A DNA stretch of 14,921 nucleotides, taken from contig JAOUFX010000014.1 of assembly GCA_029857975.1 (NCBI GenBank), positions 1 to 14,921 on the forward strand. The letters run 5' to 3'. Positions within the stretch are counted from its first letter, which is position 1; each line of letters starts with the position of its first letter. The stretch is from Deltaproteobacteria bacterium. GTDB lineage: Bacteria; Desulfobacterota; SM23-61. Both the position numbers and the translations under genes were made by a program. The notes beneath the pieces were generated by a model, which was given only the letters and a program-made list of their open reading frames with translations, did no database searches and had not been told where the DNA came from. Shown piece by piece: positions 1-8,200 of this stretch.

Positions 1-1
1 A

Positions 2-601
2 CTGCGCTGGTATGCTTACTGTGCCCCTGTCCCTTTCTCGCCGGAATTAGCCCGGACCATGCACCGGGCCGGATGCGTGGGCATTAACTTTGGAGTGGAT
101 AGCGGCGACGGGGAAATCTTGCGACGATTAGGACGCGATTTCTCCCCCGATGACATCGCTCAAACGGCGAGCTGGTGTAAAGAGTCGGGTATGGCGGTCA
201 TGCTCGACCTTTTACTCGGATCACCCGGGGAAAGCAGAGAGAGCCTTGTCCGTACCCTCGAGCTGATGAAACGTATAAATCCCGAAAGGGTAGGGGTGGC
301 CGTAGGGGTGCGCGTCTATCCCGGAACCGAACTCGCCCGCCACCTTAGGAACGAGGGTCAAGACGAGGGCCTGGGAACGGGTGAAAATGGGTCAGAGCCT
401 CTCTTCTTTCTTGAGCCACGCATTGCCCCCTTCGTTTTTGACCTGCTGGATGAGCAAATCGGCGCGGACCAGCGTTTCTTCTTCTTTGACCCTTCCAGGC
501 CGGAGCGGAACTATAATTATAACGCCAACCAGCGGCTTTCCGAGGCGATCCGGAAAGGATATCGGGGTGCCTACTGGGATATTTTACGCCGCTATGAATA
601 A
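2..601 (+). CDS. Radical SAM protein, C-terminal part (5' end outside window)
   Basis: The reading frame is open from base 2, so the gene starts upstream and only its last 199 residues or so are seen. An ATG at 59 is internal: the residues before it read naturally into the fold. The segments VGINFGVDSGDGEILRRLGR, a following helix, and LDLLLGSPGESRES match the second half of a radical SAM TIM barrel of the Elp3/B12-binding radical SAM type, where a Gly-rich strand and a G-x-PGE turn contact SAM. The CxxxCxxC cluster motif would lie upstream and is not visible. The tail is aromatic-rich (FFFF, then NYNYN) and is probably specific to the subfamily. The gene converges on the kinase at 694. The superfamily is fairly sure; the substrate cannot be told from this part. 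Confidence 0.8.
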   Translation: MRWYAYCAPVPFSPELARTMHRAGCVGINFGVDSGDGEILRRLGRDFSPDDIAQTASWCKESGMAVMLDLLLGSPGESRESLVRTLELMKRINPERVGVAVGVRVYPGTELARHLRNEGQDEGLGTGENGSEPLFFLEPRIAPFVFDLLDEQIGADQRFFFFDPSRPERNYNYNANQRLSEAIRKGYRGAYWDILRRYE

Positions 602-693
602 TCGCTCTTGGTGGTTTTACCTTATGAGTTAAACCTCATTTCTTGAAAGACATATCAAAGACATTGAGGATTTCATTTAGGTGGGATTAGGAA

Positions 694-3282
694 TTATTTA
701 TTTAAAACCTCCCGTACCTTACGCGTCAAGGCATCCGGAGTGAAGGGCTTCTGGATGTAATTCATTCCTCTTTCCAGCACACCATGATGGACAATGGCTT
801 GATCGGTGTAACCGGAAATAAAGAGGACTTTTATCTCCGAATTGAAGGACTCCAGCCGTTGGGCTAACTCAAGACCGCTCATTCCGGGCATCACCATATC
901 GGTCACCATCAGATGAATCGGCCCCTTATGTTGCTTATAGATGAGCAGGGCATTATTCCCTTGAGAGGCATCCAAAACCCTATACCCCTGCTTCTGTAAG
1001 ATCCGTACCGCCAAATTTCGAACCGGTTCTTCATCCTCCACCACGAGAATAGTTTCATTGCCATCAGGAATTTCTTCCCGGACGACCTTCTCCCTTACCT
1101 CTTCTGCGTCCTCATCCACCCGCGGCAGATAGATCTTAAAGGTTGTTCCCTGACCCGGCTCACTGTAAGCCCAGATGTTACCCCCACTCTGCTTCACAAT
1201 TCCGTAGACCGTTGATAAACCTAACCCTGTCCCCTTCCCCATCTCTTTTGTCGTAAAGAAAGGCTCAAAGATCCGTTCTTTAACCTCTGGAGTCATGCCC
1301 ACTCCTGTATCGCTCACTGCAAACATAACATAACGGCCTGGAGTTACACCTCTGTGGACCTGAGCATAAGCCTGATCCAACTCTACATTGGCCATCTCGA
1401 TGGTTAGCTTTCCTCCGTGGGGCATCGCATCCCTGGCATTGACCGCCAGGTTCATGACCACCTGTTCGATCTGTCCGGGATCGGTCTTGACCTTCCCCAG
1501 ATCCTCCGAATAAAAGGTGACCAATTCGATATCTTCACCAATGAGCCTCCGGAGCAGTTTGTCTAGATTATGCAAGAGAGTGTTCAGATCGAAAACTTTA
1601 AATTGTAAGATCTGGCGGCGGCTGAAGGCCAGAATATGGCGAGTGAGGGCCGCTGCCCGCTCAGCGGCTTTCTGGACTTCTTCGATGTTTGCCCTCAGAG
1701 GATCGTCCTTTTTAAGCTCCATGAGGGAGAGTTGGTTGTAGCCTTTAATGACGGTGAGGAGGTTATTGAAGTCATGGGCGATCCCACCCGCCAGCTTGCC
1801 GATGGCCTCCATTTTCTGGGATTGGCGAAGCTGCTCCTGAAAAGAAATTGCCTCGGCCTCTGCGCGCTTACGCTCGGAGATGTCGATGAAGCTTTCGATC
1901 AGATATCCTCGTCCTTCGCGCATCGTTGGGATCACGCTTTTTAGGACAGGAATCCGGTCACCATTGACTTTTAATAGTACGTGTTCTGAACAATCTACGG
2001 CCTGCCCGAGGTCAGTGATCGGGCATTTTCCATCCTCTGCCGGACAGATATATTGGTGACACATTCGACCCAGCACCTGTTCCTTAGCCACACCTATCAT
2101 TTCGATGGCGAAGGCATTGATATCGACGATGGCATGAGTTTCTAAATCGATAACAATAATCCCTGCGCGGATGGAATCCAACAGATTCTTTAAATAATCC
2201 TGACTATCTCGCAGTGATACCTCTGCCCGGATATATTCCCTAAAGATCTGGGCGTTGGCGATGGCGCCGGCGATCTGATTGGCAATACTTTCGGCCACCC
2301 TCAGGTTTCGTTCTGAATAAATATTATTTTTTTTCGATCTGAAATGGAGCACTCCAATAGGCTGGTTTCCCGAAATTAAGGGAACCGATAGGAGGGACTT
2401 GGCACCTACGTTAATAATTGGGAGCAGGGTGGGAAACTCGGCTAATATTTCATTTTCTCTTTTCCCCTCAATTACAATGCCTTTTCGCGACTGGAGCACC
2501 TTTTCGCTGAATGTTCCGGCTATGGGGAAAGCTTCCCCGGGGTTCCTTCCTGGAATAGGACTTCCATCTACGTAGCGGTTACAGAATTTTTGTTCCTTCT
2601 GATTGATCAAGGATATGGAAATCCAGTCGAAGGGAATAAGCTTTTTCACCTCGTCGCTAAATAATTTATACACCTCCTCAATGCTGAGGGTTGAACTAAT
2701 AATTCGTCCAATTTCCGCTACTATCACATTCTCCTCAGCCAGCCGGTTCGCTTCCCTTTCACTGCTTCGCAGCGCTTCCTCCGATTGATGGATGGCTCGA
2801 ATTGGCAAATGGCGAAAAATAAAGAATACCCCCAACCCAAGAGGCAACATGAGCAGGGTTATCAGACCGGTTTGCATTAAAAGGGGCCGCAAAGAACGGT
2901 ATATTTCAAGCCTGCCCACTACTACTCCCGAATCCATGAGTTTGCTTGAATGCCTTACGAAGGGGGGTTTTAGCTCATCCAAACTTTCGGCTATGATCTC
3001 ATTTTTGTTATTTAAAACGCGTCTTATTTCCGCCCCCCCTTTCCCTGGCCGACTCATGAGGTATTCTTCAATTCTCAAATGTTGGAATTCCCACATTTCA
3101 GGATTGGCACTGATTATCCGGGTCACGAGCCTCGCGTTAATCTCGACTTCCGTCTCAAGTCTCGCCAGCGTATCTTGATGAGAAAAATAAAAGTGTCCCA
3201 GAGGAACGAGGATTACCATAAAAGCAATCATCCCTCCGGCATAGCCGGTAATATATTTGGTAATATTTTTTTGCCTCGGCAT
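694..3282 (-). CDS. Membrane hybrid sensor histidine kinase (TM-TM-GAF-PAS-HisKA-HATPase-REC)
   Basis: Sensor kinase of 862 residues. Two membrane helices (about 10-32 and 131-156) enclose a roughly 100-residue periplasmic region. Next come a GAF domain (190-343) and a PAS domain (362-472) carrying Cys408, Cys413, Cys420 and Cys431. The HisKA box IAHDFNN puts the phosphoacceptor at His503. The ATPase has its N box at 611-615, G1 DTGVGM at Asp658 and G2 GKGTGLGL at 683-690. A C-terminal receiver (742-860) has acidic Asp750/Glu751, phosphoacceptor Asp795, Ser823 and Lys845. All catalytic residues are present, so it should autophosphorylate and pass phosphate to its own receiver. There is no DNA-binding output domain and no separate regulator in the window, so the target is unknown. 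The ATG has ribosome site AAAGGA overlapping the stop of the binding-protein gene 3 bases upstream, which implies translational coupling. Confidence 0.95.
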   Translation of the reverse strand: MPRQKNITKYITGYAGGMIAFMVILVPLGHFYFSHQDTLARLETEVEINARLVTRIISANPEMWEFQHLRIEEYLMSRPGKGGAEIRRVLNNKNEIIAESLDELKPPFVRHSSKLMDSGVVVGRLEIYRSLRPLLMQTGLITLLMLPLGLGVFFIFRHLPIRAIHQSEEALRSSEREANRLAEENVIVAEIGRIISSTLSIEEVYKLFSDEVKKLIPFDWISISLINQKEQKFCNRYVDGSPIPGRNPGEAFPIAGTFSEKVLQSRKGIVIEGKRENEILAEFPTLLPIINVGAKSLLSVPLISGNQPIGVLHFRSKKNNIYSERNLRVAESIANQIAGAIANAQIFREYIRAEVSLRDSQDYLKNLLDSIRAGIIVIDLETHAIVDINAFAIEMIGVAKEQVLGRMCHQYICPAEDGKCPITDLGQAVDCSEHVLLKVNGDRIPVLKSVIPTMREGRGYLIESFIDISERKRAEAEAISFQEQLRQSQKMEAIGKLAGGIAHDFNNLLTVIKGYNQLSLMELKKDDPLRANIEEVQKAAERAAALTRHILAFSRRQILQFKVFDLNTLLHNLDKLLRRLIGEDIELVTFYSEDLGKVKTDPGQIEQVVMNLAVNARDAMPHGGKLTIEMANVELDQAYAQVHRGVTPGRYVMFAVSDTGVGMTPEVKERIFEPFFTTKEMGKGTGLGLSTVYGIVKQSGGNIWAYSEPGQGTTFKIYLPRVDEDAEEVREKVVREEIPDGNETILVVEDEEPVRNLAVRILQKQGYRVLDASQGNNALLIYKQHKGPIHLMVTDMVMPGMSGLELAQRLESFNSEIKVLFISGYTDQAIVHHGVLERGMNYIQKPFTPDALTRKVREVLNK

Positions 3283-3285
3283 GGG

Positions 3286-4143
3286 TTATCCTTTAAACTT
3301 ACCAGTAATAACCAAATTACCCGCTTCTTCCAATATTTTTCTTCCTGGAGAAGAACGAACAAAATCAATATATTTCCGAACCAGTCCAGAGGGTTCTTTT
3401 TTAGTTATCAAATATAATTCCCTAAAGAGGGGATAGGTCCCATCCACGAGGGTTTCAATGCTCGGGGTCACACCATTAAAAGAGAGTATTTTCAATGGAT
3501 GTTTTTCAGTGACGAGCTGGGTTAAAGTGGAAACCGCCAATCCTCCAGGGGTCTTTGCAAGCAAATCAAGGCAGTCCTGATCAGTCATCGCTACCAGCAT
3601 CCCCTCTCGGGTCAAAGCGGTATCAACAGCATGGCTCATCTCAGGGGATATTTTTTTAACCAGAAGCATATCAATCTCAGTCTTCGGACGCAATACCAGA
3701 CGGATACGTTTTCCGTCAGGCCAGGTAGCGGTTTCCCTTCTGTAAATTTTGGCAATTTCCCCGGTGCTTAAACCGGATATAGGCACATCTTTTCTTGTGA
3801 CGAAAACTGAAGGAGTCTTGGAAGTTTTAATCGATGATAAACCCAGCTTTAGCTCTTCTTCTCTTAATGACCTGGAGCTGAGCCCGATGTCTATTAGCCC
3901 CTTGGCAACAGCCTTGATACCTCCGCCACTTCCTAAACTCGGGAATATCACCATAACCTTGACATTCTGATTTGCTTTCTCAAAACCTTTAGCGACTAAT
4001 GCCATTGAACCCAAGGCATAACCAGTGCCGCCTATTTTTAAAGTCTCCTCGGCGAAGGCCGGTGGGGAAAGGATGAAGGTTGGAATCAGCAGGACCCATA
4101 GTAAAATCCTTATAAATCTTCTATGAATTGCTGATAAAATAAT
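3286..4143 (-). CDS. PstS-like periplasmic substrate-binding protein with atypical start
   Basis: The mature part resembles phosphate-type ABC binding proteins (PBP-like/PstS): LKIGGTGYALGSMALV near the N terminus, then a Gly/Ser-rich SLGSGGGIKAVAKGLIDIG stretch where the ligand loop is expected. The first ATG/GTG/TTG in frame is TTG at 4014, but that would cut into the first strand. The frame upstream encodes a good signal peptide: HRRFIR, a hydrophobic core, and an AFA cleavage site before EETLK. That peptide has no ATG, GTG or TTG start; a TAG stop lies at 4144-4146, followed by ATT at 4143 with GAGGG five bases before it. I therefore place the start at ATT 4143 (285 aa), a rare codon. No permease or ATPase genes are near. 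Adjacency to the kinase suggests it supplies a ligand signal rather than transport. Product call is good; the start is uncertain. Confidence 0.8.
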   Translation of the reverse strand: MILSAIHRRFIRILLWVLLIPTFILSPPAFAEETLKIGGTGYALGSMALVAKGFEKANQNVKVMVIFPSLGSGGGIKAVAKGLIDIGLSSRSLREEELKLGLSSIKTSKTPSVFVTRKDVPISGLSTGEIAKIYRRETATWPDGKRIRLVLRPKTEIDMLLVKKISPEMSHAVDTALTREGMLVAMTDQDCLDLLAKTPGGLAVSTLTQLVTEKHPLKILSFNGVTPSIETLVDGTYPLFRELYLITKKEPSGLVRKYIDFVRSSPGRKILEEAGNLVITGKFKG

Positions 4144-4385
4144 CTATTCCCTCGTATTATTTGCTGAGAATGGGCCTTGAGAGTCAGTCATATAAATTCG
4201 GTCAAAACGCGTATAGCTTTTAAAAAAGTCGGCATTTATAAAGGATTTCTTTAAAATAATTGTTTAAATTGACCGGAGGGAGGCGGCCAAGGTTTTTCCA
4301 GAAAATATTTGCAAGAGGGAACAATGAAAAGCAGAAGTCGAAATTTAGACTTGTTGGCAGAGGCAATCTTGAAACTGCTTGGCAT

Positions 4386-4898
4386 TCACCAACGACCTGA
4401 ATAAGTCTCACGGTGAACTTTATCTTGACGGAATTTGGTATGCGGAGGTGGAGATTCTGCCGGGTGGCCGATGGGGACAATGCAGAGGACTCCCATCTTG
4501 GCGGGGATGCCCAAAATTTTGCGCACCGCAGGGGCTTGACCTTCTTTAATCCCGCACCAAACGGTTCCCAGGCCGAGATTAGCTGCGGCCAAAAGGAGGT
4601 TTTCCGTAGCGGCAGCACAGTCATCTTCCCACCATTCCGAACTTTTATCGCCCAAGACAACAATGGCCGCAGGGGCCTCAGCAGCCATATAAACCCACGG
4701 GTGGACGCGCGACAAGGCTTCTTTGATTTGGGGATCCTGGACGATCACGAATTCCCAGGGTTGAACATTGTTCCCACTGGGAGCGGCCATGGCAGCTTTC
4801 ATCAGTAGCTCTAAGGTTTCCGGGGCAATTTCTTTTTTTTGATAGCGCCGGACACTGCGGCGGCGGCAGATAAAATCGAGGATCGCTTTGGTCTCCAT
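4386..4898 (-). CDS. Nitroreductase family FMN-dependent oxidoreductase
   Basis: Small (170 aa) nitroreductase-fold flavoprotein, expected to be a cytosolic homodimer using NAD(P)H and FMN. The N-terminal RRRSVRRYQKKEI segment and the APSGNNVQPWEF segment match the two FMN phosphate/isoalloxazine contact regions of the family. The mid-region AATENLLLAAANLGLGTVWCG matches the dimer-interface helix and its following turn. Two ATG codons stand in a row at 4901 and 4898. GGAGGG is 3 bases from the first and 6 from the second, so I chose the second. The stop of the FGE-like gene (4902-4904) directly abuts the first ATG, and that gene's last codons form the ribosome site, so the two are surely co-translated. 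The real substrate is unknown; many members act on quinones, enones or flavins rather than nitro compounds. Confidence 0.88.
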   Translation of the reverse strand: METKAILDFICRRRSVRRYQKKEIAPETLELLMKAAMAAPSGNNVQPWEFVIVQDPQIKEALSRVHPWVYMAAEAPAAIVVLGDKSSEWWEDDCAAATENLLLAAANLGLGTVWCGIKEGQAPAVRKILGIPAKMGVLCIVPIGHPAESPPPHTKFRQDKVHRETYSGRW

Positions 4899-4901
4899 CA
4901 T

Positions 4902-5699
4902 TTACCCTCCAGAGATATTTTTTGCGCAGCGAAAACCAAGCCAGTGGGCGCCGTTAACCTGGTCTTCGGCTGACCAACGAACCGTGGTGCGCACAAAGGT
5001 GGCACTTCCAAGGAAACATCCCCCCCGCATGGGCAGGTGACCTTCGATCCACACTCCCTCGCACATTTCCCAGACGTTTCCCGACATATCATAACATCCA
5101 TAGGGACTGAGGCCTAGGTGGAAGCGGGTGACGTCCGTCACCCGGTTGATTCCCAACTCGGCGGAGTTGCAATAACCGGGATAAAAATCGTTCCCCCAGG
5201 GCCACCACCGGCCATCCGTTCCCCGGGCTGCCTTTTCCCATTGAGCTTCCGTAGGAAGCTCTTTTCCAGCCCAGTCCGCATAAGCCCTAGCGTCATCCCA
5301 CCCCAGACCTACCAATGGCTGGAGGGGCTCGTTCCATCCTTCTTTTCCCCAGAGCATGGGGGTCCGATGATCCGTATCCTCAAGGAACTTGCCGTACTGG
5401 TAATTGGTTACGGGATGAAGGTCGATATAATAATCTTCCAGCATTATTTTCCGGGTAGGCGTCTCGGCCGTAAAAACAGGGTTTTGGGAGCCGTCTAAAA
5501 TGAAGACCTGGTGCAACTCACTCTCCGAAAGCCCCATGGTAAATTCCCCCGCGGGGATGAGAACCATCTCGGCGCAATCGATGGGGGAAACAATTTGGGA
5601 GGGCGAAAGGGAGGATTTGACCAAATTGGCAATAGACCACGAATTTCTTTTGACCACTCCGATGACCTCAAAAATTTTAACTGCCTCATTATATTGCAT
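4902..5699 (-). CDS. Formylglycine-generating-enzyme-fold (SUMF1/FGE) protein lacking catalytic Cys pair
   Basis: After about 40 unassigned residues the protein (265 aa) runs through the FGE-sulfatase fold: EMVLIPAGEFTMG (44-56), WDDARAYADWAGKELPTEAQ (134-153), the WPWG turn (166-169), YDMSGNVWEM (203-212), MRGGCF (224-229) and the closing LGFRCA (254-259). True formylglycine-generating enzymes carry two active-site cysteines five residues apart after the RGG-SW motif. Here those places hold Gly231 and Val236, so sulfatase activation is unlikely, and no sulfatase gene is near. Related folds are used in ergothioneine-type enzymes and as binding domains, so its role is open. The ATG at 5699 has no clear ribosome site, and the start could lie further in. 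It is divergent from the Fe-S gene at 5865 and coupled to the nitroreductase. Confidence 0.85.
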   Translation of the reverse strand: MQYNEAVKIFEVIGVVKRNSWSIANLVKSSLSPSQIVSPIDCAEMVLIPAGEFTMGLSESELHQVFILDGSQNPVFTAETPTRKIMLEDYYIDLHPVTNYQYGKFLEDTDHRTPMLWGKEGWNEPLQPLVGLGWDDARAYADWAGKELPTEAQWEKAARGTDGRWWPWGNDFYPGYCNSAELGINRVTDVTRFHLGLSPYGCYDMSGNVWEMCEGVWIEGHLPMRGGCFLGSATFVRTTVRWSAEDQVNGAHWLGFRCAKNISGG

Positions 5700-5775
5700 T
5701 TTAGAATGAAGAGCGCAAGATAATTTTTATAATAAAAAATCCAAAAAATTTGGCTGCCGTTGAACGAAACAGCCA

Positions 5776-5804
5776 TTCCGAAAATATAGGGAAGGTGTTA
5801 TAAT
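5776..5804 (+). promoter_or_regulatory. Extended -10 promoter for the Fe-S protein gene
   Basis: TGTTATAAT (5796-5804) is a full extended -10 box with a perfect TATAAT. A weak -35 candidate TTCCGA (5776-5781) lies 17 bases upstream. Transcription would begin near 5811, which places the GTG at 5808 at or before the transcript start and favours ATG 5865 for translation. Confidence 0.55.
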
Positions 5805-5864
5805 TGCGTGTCTTTTAAAAAATTACCTGTCGCCTTGGGGGGGCATAATGGGAAAGGGAAAAAT

Positions 5865-6692
5865 ATGGGCCGGCCAAGCTGGCAGATTCAAATCATAACC
5901 GCTTTTTGGCCGATAAGAAATTTGTTGGCCAAGATGGTGGGGTGGCCGGTCATCGGGCGCTGGCTGGCCTCTACTTTTCGGGGGGATCAAGCGATTTTCC
6001 TCGCGGTGAAGGTTGACGTGGAAAGGCCGGTGAGTGTCGCTTTACCCGGCAGGGTTGTGGAACAGCTCATCCAGGAGTCATCTTTCCGTTTTCTTCTCCA
6101 TGAATGTATGTGCCGTTCTCTCGAGCCGTGCCAACATTATCCGAAAAATATCGGTTGCCTTTTCTTGGGTGAAGGAGCAAGAGAAATCGCTCCGGAGCTG
6201 GGGCGGGAAGCAACACCCGAGGAAGCGCTGGCCCATCACCGCCAAGCGCTCGGTCTCGGCTTGATTCCCATGTTGGGAAAACTACGGTGGGATTCAATCT
6301 GGCTGGGAGTGAAAAGGGCCGATCAACTCCTGACCATCTGCCACTGCTGCGATTGTTGCTGCTATTTCCGACTCTACCGCTATCTTCCCCAGGAAGCTGC
6401 CAAGGGGTTACAAAAGCTTGAAAGCTTGGAGGTTCAGGTTGGTGAATCCTGCGATGGATGCGGGATCTGCGTGGAACGGTGTTTTATAAAGGCCATGACC
6501 CTTCAGGAGGGGAAAGCCGTCGTAGGTAAAAACTGCCGCGGCTGCGGCCGCTGCGCCCTCGTTTGCCCGAGGCAGGCCGTGAAGATTCTTCTCCCTCCGG
6601 CAGAAGCGATAGAAAAATATATCCAGCAAGTCCGTCCGGTGAAAGAAGTTTTAAAGGTTTCAAGGGATCAAGGGTTCAAGGATTCCGGTTGA
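5865..6692 (+). CDS. Cys-rich 4Fe-4S dicluster ferredoxin-like protein
   Basis: The protein (275 aa from ATG 5865) has three Cys blocks. The first is HECMCRSLEPC plus a further Cys nine residues on. The second, about 80 residues later, is ICHCCDCCC with six Cys in eight residues. The third is a classical bacterial 2[4Fe-4S] ferredoxin domain with CDGCGICVERC and CRGCGRCALVCP. The ferredoxin part should carry two low-potential clusters for electron transfer; the other two blocks may hold one more cluster or a metal site. A longer GTG start at 5808 is possible, but a -10 box sits just before it, and ATG 5865 has a purine-rich GGGAAAGGG site 6-7 bases upstream. An N-terminal hydrophobic stretch (IITAFWPIRNLL) may be amphipathic. 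The last residues QGFKDSG are encoded by a dispersed repeat. No redox enzyme is adjacent, so the partner is unknown. Confidence 0.85.
   Translation: MGRPSWQIQIITAFWPIRNLLAKMVGWPVIGRWLASTFRGDQAIFLAVKVDVERPVSVALPGRVVEQLIQESSFRFLLHECMCRSLEPCQHYPKNIGCLFLGEGAREIAPELGREATPEEALAHHRQALGLGLIPMLGKLRWDSIWLGVKRADQLLTICHCCDCCCYFRLYRYLPQEAAKGLQKLESLEVQVGESCDGCGICVERCFIKAMTLQEGKAVVGKNCRGCGRCALVCPRQAVKILLPPAEAIEKYIQQVRPVKEVLKVSRDQGFKDSG
6655..6690. repeat. GGGTTCAAGG-type dispersed repeat, copy 1
   Basis: Successive variants TTTCAAGG, GGATCAAGG and AGGGTTCAAGG occur with a spacing of about 8-10 bases. The 11-mer AGGGTTCAAGG recurs twice at 13308-13334, in another intergenic region. The repeat runs into the 3' end of the Fe-S protein gene. 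Confidence 0.55.
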
Positions 6693-6697
6693 ACCCT
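6671..6697. terminator. Hairpin between convergent genes, possible bidirectional terminator
   Basis: AGGGTTCAA (6671-6679) and TTGAACCCT (6689-6697) form a perfect 9-bp stem with a 9-base loop. The stop codon of the Fe-S protein gene (6690-6692) lies in the 3' arm, and the M18 peptidase stop is six bases beyond. No long T-run follows on either strand, so intrinsic termination is plausible but not proven; it could simply be an RNA 3' end stabiliser. Confidence 0.45.
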
Positions 6698-6702
6698 GTC
6701 TT

Positions 6703-8139
6703 TCATGGGCTGGACAGGAAAGCCCGGTAAGCTTTGTAAGCCTCGAAGATATCCGCTTTGGAGGTTACTTCGAAGGGGGAATGCATGGAAAGCACAGGCA
6801 CACCGCAGTCGATGATATCCATACCGTAAATAGCCAAATACTTGGCCACGGTACCTCCCCCCCCTTCGTCCACCTTGCCAAGCTCGGTCATCTGCCAGGC
6901 CACGTTGTTGGCGTTGAAAATACGCCGGATTTCACCCACATACTCCGCCCGGGCATCTGAGGCGGCCGCTTTCCCGCGAGAGCCGGTAAATTTCTCCAGG
7001 CAAACTCCGTAACCCAGCTTGCCGGCATTTTGCTTTTCGTGAACCTCCGGGTAATTTGGATCCAGAGCGGCTTCCACGTCGGCGGAGAGGGCTTGGGAGT
7101 TGGAGAGAATCTGTTTCAGCAGTGCTTCCGTGACCGTGAGGCCTGAGCGTTTGATCAGAGCCCGGAGGACACTTTCCAGGAAAAAGGATTTCGCCCCCGT
7201 GTTTCCATCGCTGCCGATCTCTTCTTTATCCACGAAGAGGACGATGGCTGTTCGGGGAGGTTCTGTAACCGAAAGGACAGCCTGAAGGGAAGTGTAGGCG
7301 CTGGCGCGGTCGTCTTGTCCGTAAGAACCGATTAGGCTGCAATCGAACCCAACGTCCCGAGCCTTCATCGCCGGGACGAGCTCCAACTCGGCGCTGACGA
7401 AATCTTCTTCCACCAAACCGTATTTCTGGTGGAGAAGCTCCATCATGCGGAGCTTAAAGCGCTCCTTGACTTCGGCATCGGGAAAAGGGATACTTCCAGC
7501 GAGGGCCGTGAGCTTTTCGCCCTCGATGGCTTCGGCAAGTTTCTTCTGGTCCTGGACCTTGCCCGAGAGATGGGGGAGAAGGTCATTGATGACGAATACG
7601 GGATCCGCTTCATTTTCCCCGAGGATCACGTTTAAGATCGAGCCGTCCGTTTTTACGATCAGGCCATGGAGGGATAAGGGGATGGTCACCCATTGGTATT
7701 TTTTAATTCCTCCATAGTAGTGGGTTCGGAGTAAGGCCATGTCCGCATCCTCGTAAAGCGGATTCTGTTTGAGGTCGATCCGTGGGGAGTCGATGTGCGA
7801 GACGATAATCCTGAGACCTTCGGCCAAAGGCACTTGGCCTATCAAGGCGAGGGCAATGGATTTGTCTTTATTCACGGAGAAGAATCTTTTGCCCGCTTCC
7901 GGAGAAGAAGCCTCTTGAAACCCGGCTTCTTTGGCGGCTTGGGCAATTTCTCGGACGGCCTCCCGTTCGGTTTTGGCCCGGTTAAGGAAGCTTTTATATC
8001 CCTCGGCAAAACGAAAAGTCTCTTCCTTCTCCTGTTCGTCCAGAAGGTCCCAGGATAATTTCCCCTGGAACTTCAATTTTTTCTCCAGTTCTTTTGTTTC
8101 CTTTTTCACTTTTTCTTTTTCCAGTTCCTCCCCAGCCAT
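6703..8139 (-). CDS. M18 family zinc aminopeptidase (aminopeptidase I)
   Basis: Cytosolic dizinc exopeptidase of 478 residues, typical for the family, that removes N-terminal residues (often acidic ones) from peptides. Visible metal and catalytic residues are His115 in SHIDSPRIDLKQNP, Asp276/Asp277 in GQDDRAS, Glu306/Glu307 in DKEEIGSDG, Asp354 in LSADVE and His453 in SMHSPFE. All match the M18 pattern. The first 30 residues are a highly charged helix (EKEKVKKETKELEKK) that may aid oligomer assembly. The ATG has AAGGAGG seven bases upstream. It lies 61 bases after the small CxxC gene and is probably in the same transcript as that gene and the radical SAM gene. It converges on the Fe-S protein gene, with only 10 bases between stop codons. 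Confidence 0.94.
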   Translation of the reverse strand: MAGEELEKEKVKKETKELEKKLKFQGKLSWDLLDEQEKEETFRFAEGYKSFLNRAKTEREAVREIAQAAKEAGFQEASSPEAGKRFFSVNKDKSIALALIGQVPLAEGLRIIVSHIDSPRIDLKQNPLYEDADMALLRTHYYGGIKKYQWVTIPLSLHGLIVKTDGSILNVILGENEADPVFVINDLLPHLSGKVQDQKKLAEAIEGEKLTALAGSIPFPDAEVKERFKLRMMELLHQKYGLVEEDFVSAELELVPAMKARDVGFDCSLIGSYGQDDRASAYTSLQAVLSVTEPPRTAIVLFVDKEEIGSDGNTGAKSFFLESVLRALIKRSGLTVTEALLKQILSNSQALSADVEAALDPNYPEVHEKQNAGKLGYGVCLEKFTGSRGKAAASDARAEYVGEIRRIFNANNVAWQMTELGKVDEGGGGTVAKYLAIYGMDIIDCGVPVLSMHSPFEVTSKADIFEAYKAYRAFLSSP

Positions 8140-8200
8140 CCTTACGCCTCCTTGCTGTTCCTTGGGAAAAAAGGTTATGTTCCCCTAAGCCTTCTCCGGG

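Noticed and set aside
602..693. Intrinsic terminator between the radical SAM gene and the kinase
   Set aside because: Only a weak CCTCA/TGAGG pair with a long loop is seen and no T-run follows, so I do not annotate it.
4144..4146. In-frame TAG read through as pyrrolysine or by suppression
   Set aside because: It lies in a stretch before the signal peptide with no ribosome site at ATG 4191, so read-through would bury the signal peptide 15 residues inside; an ATT start explains the data more simply.
4220..4663. 147-residue open frame on the minus strand overlapping the nitroreductase gene
   Set aside because: It is out of frame with a clearly recognised nitroreductase, has no ribosome site and its composition is not protein-like; it is a shadow frame.
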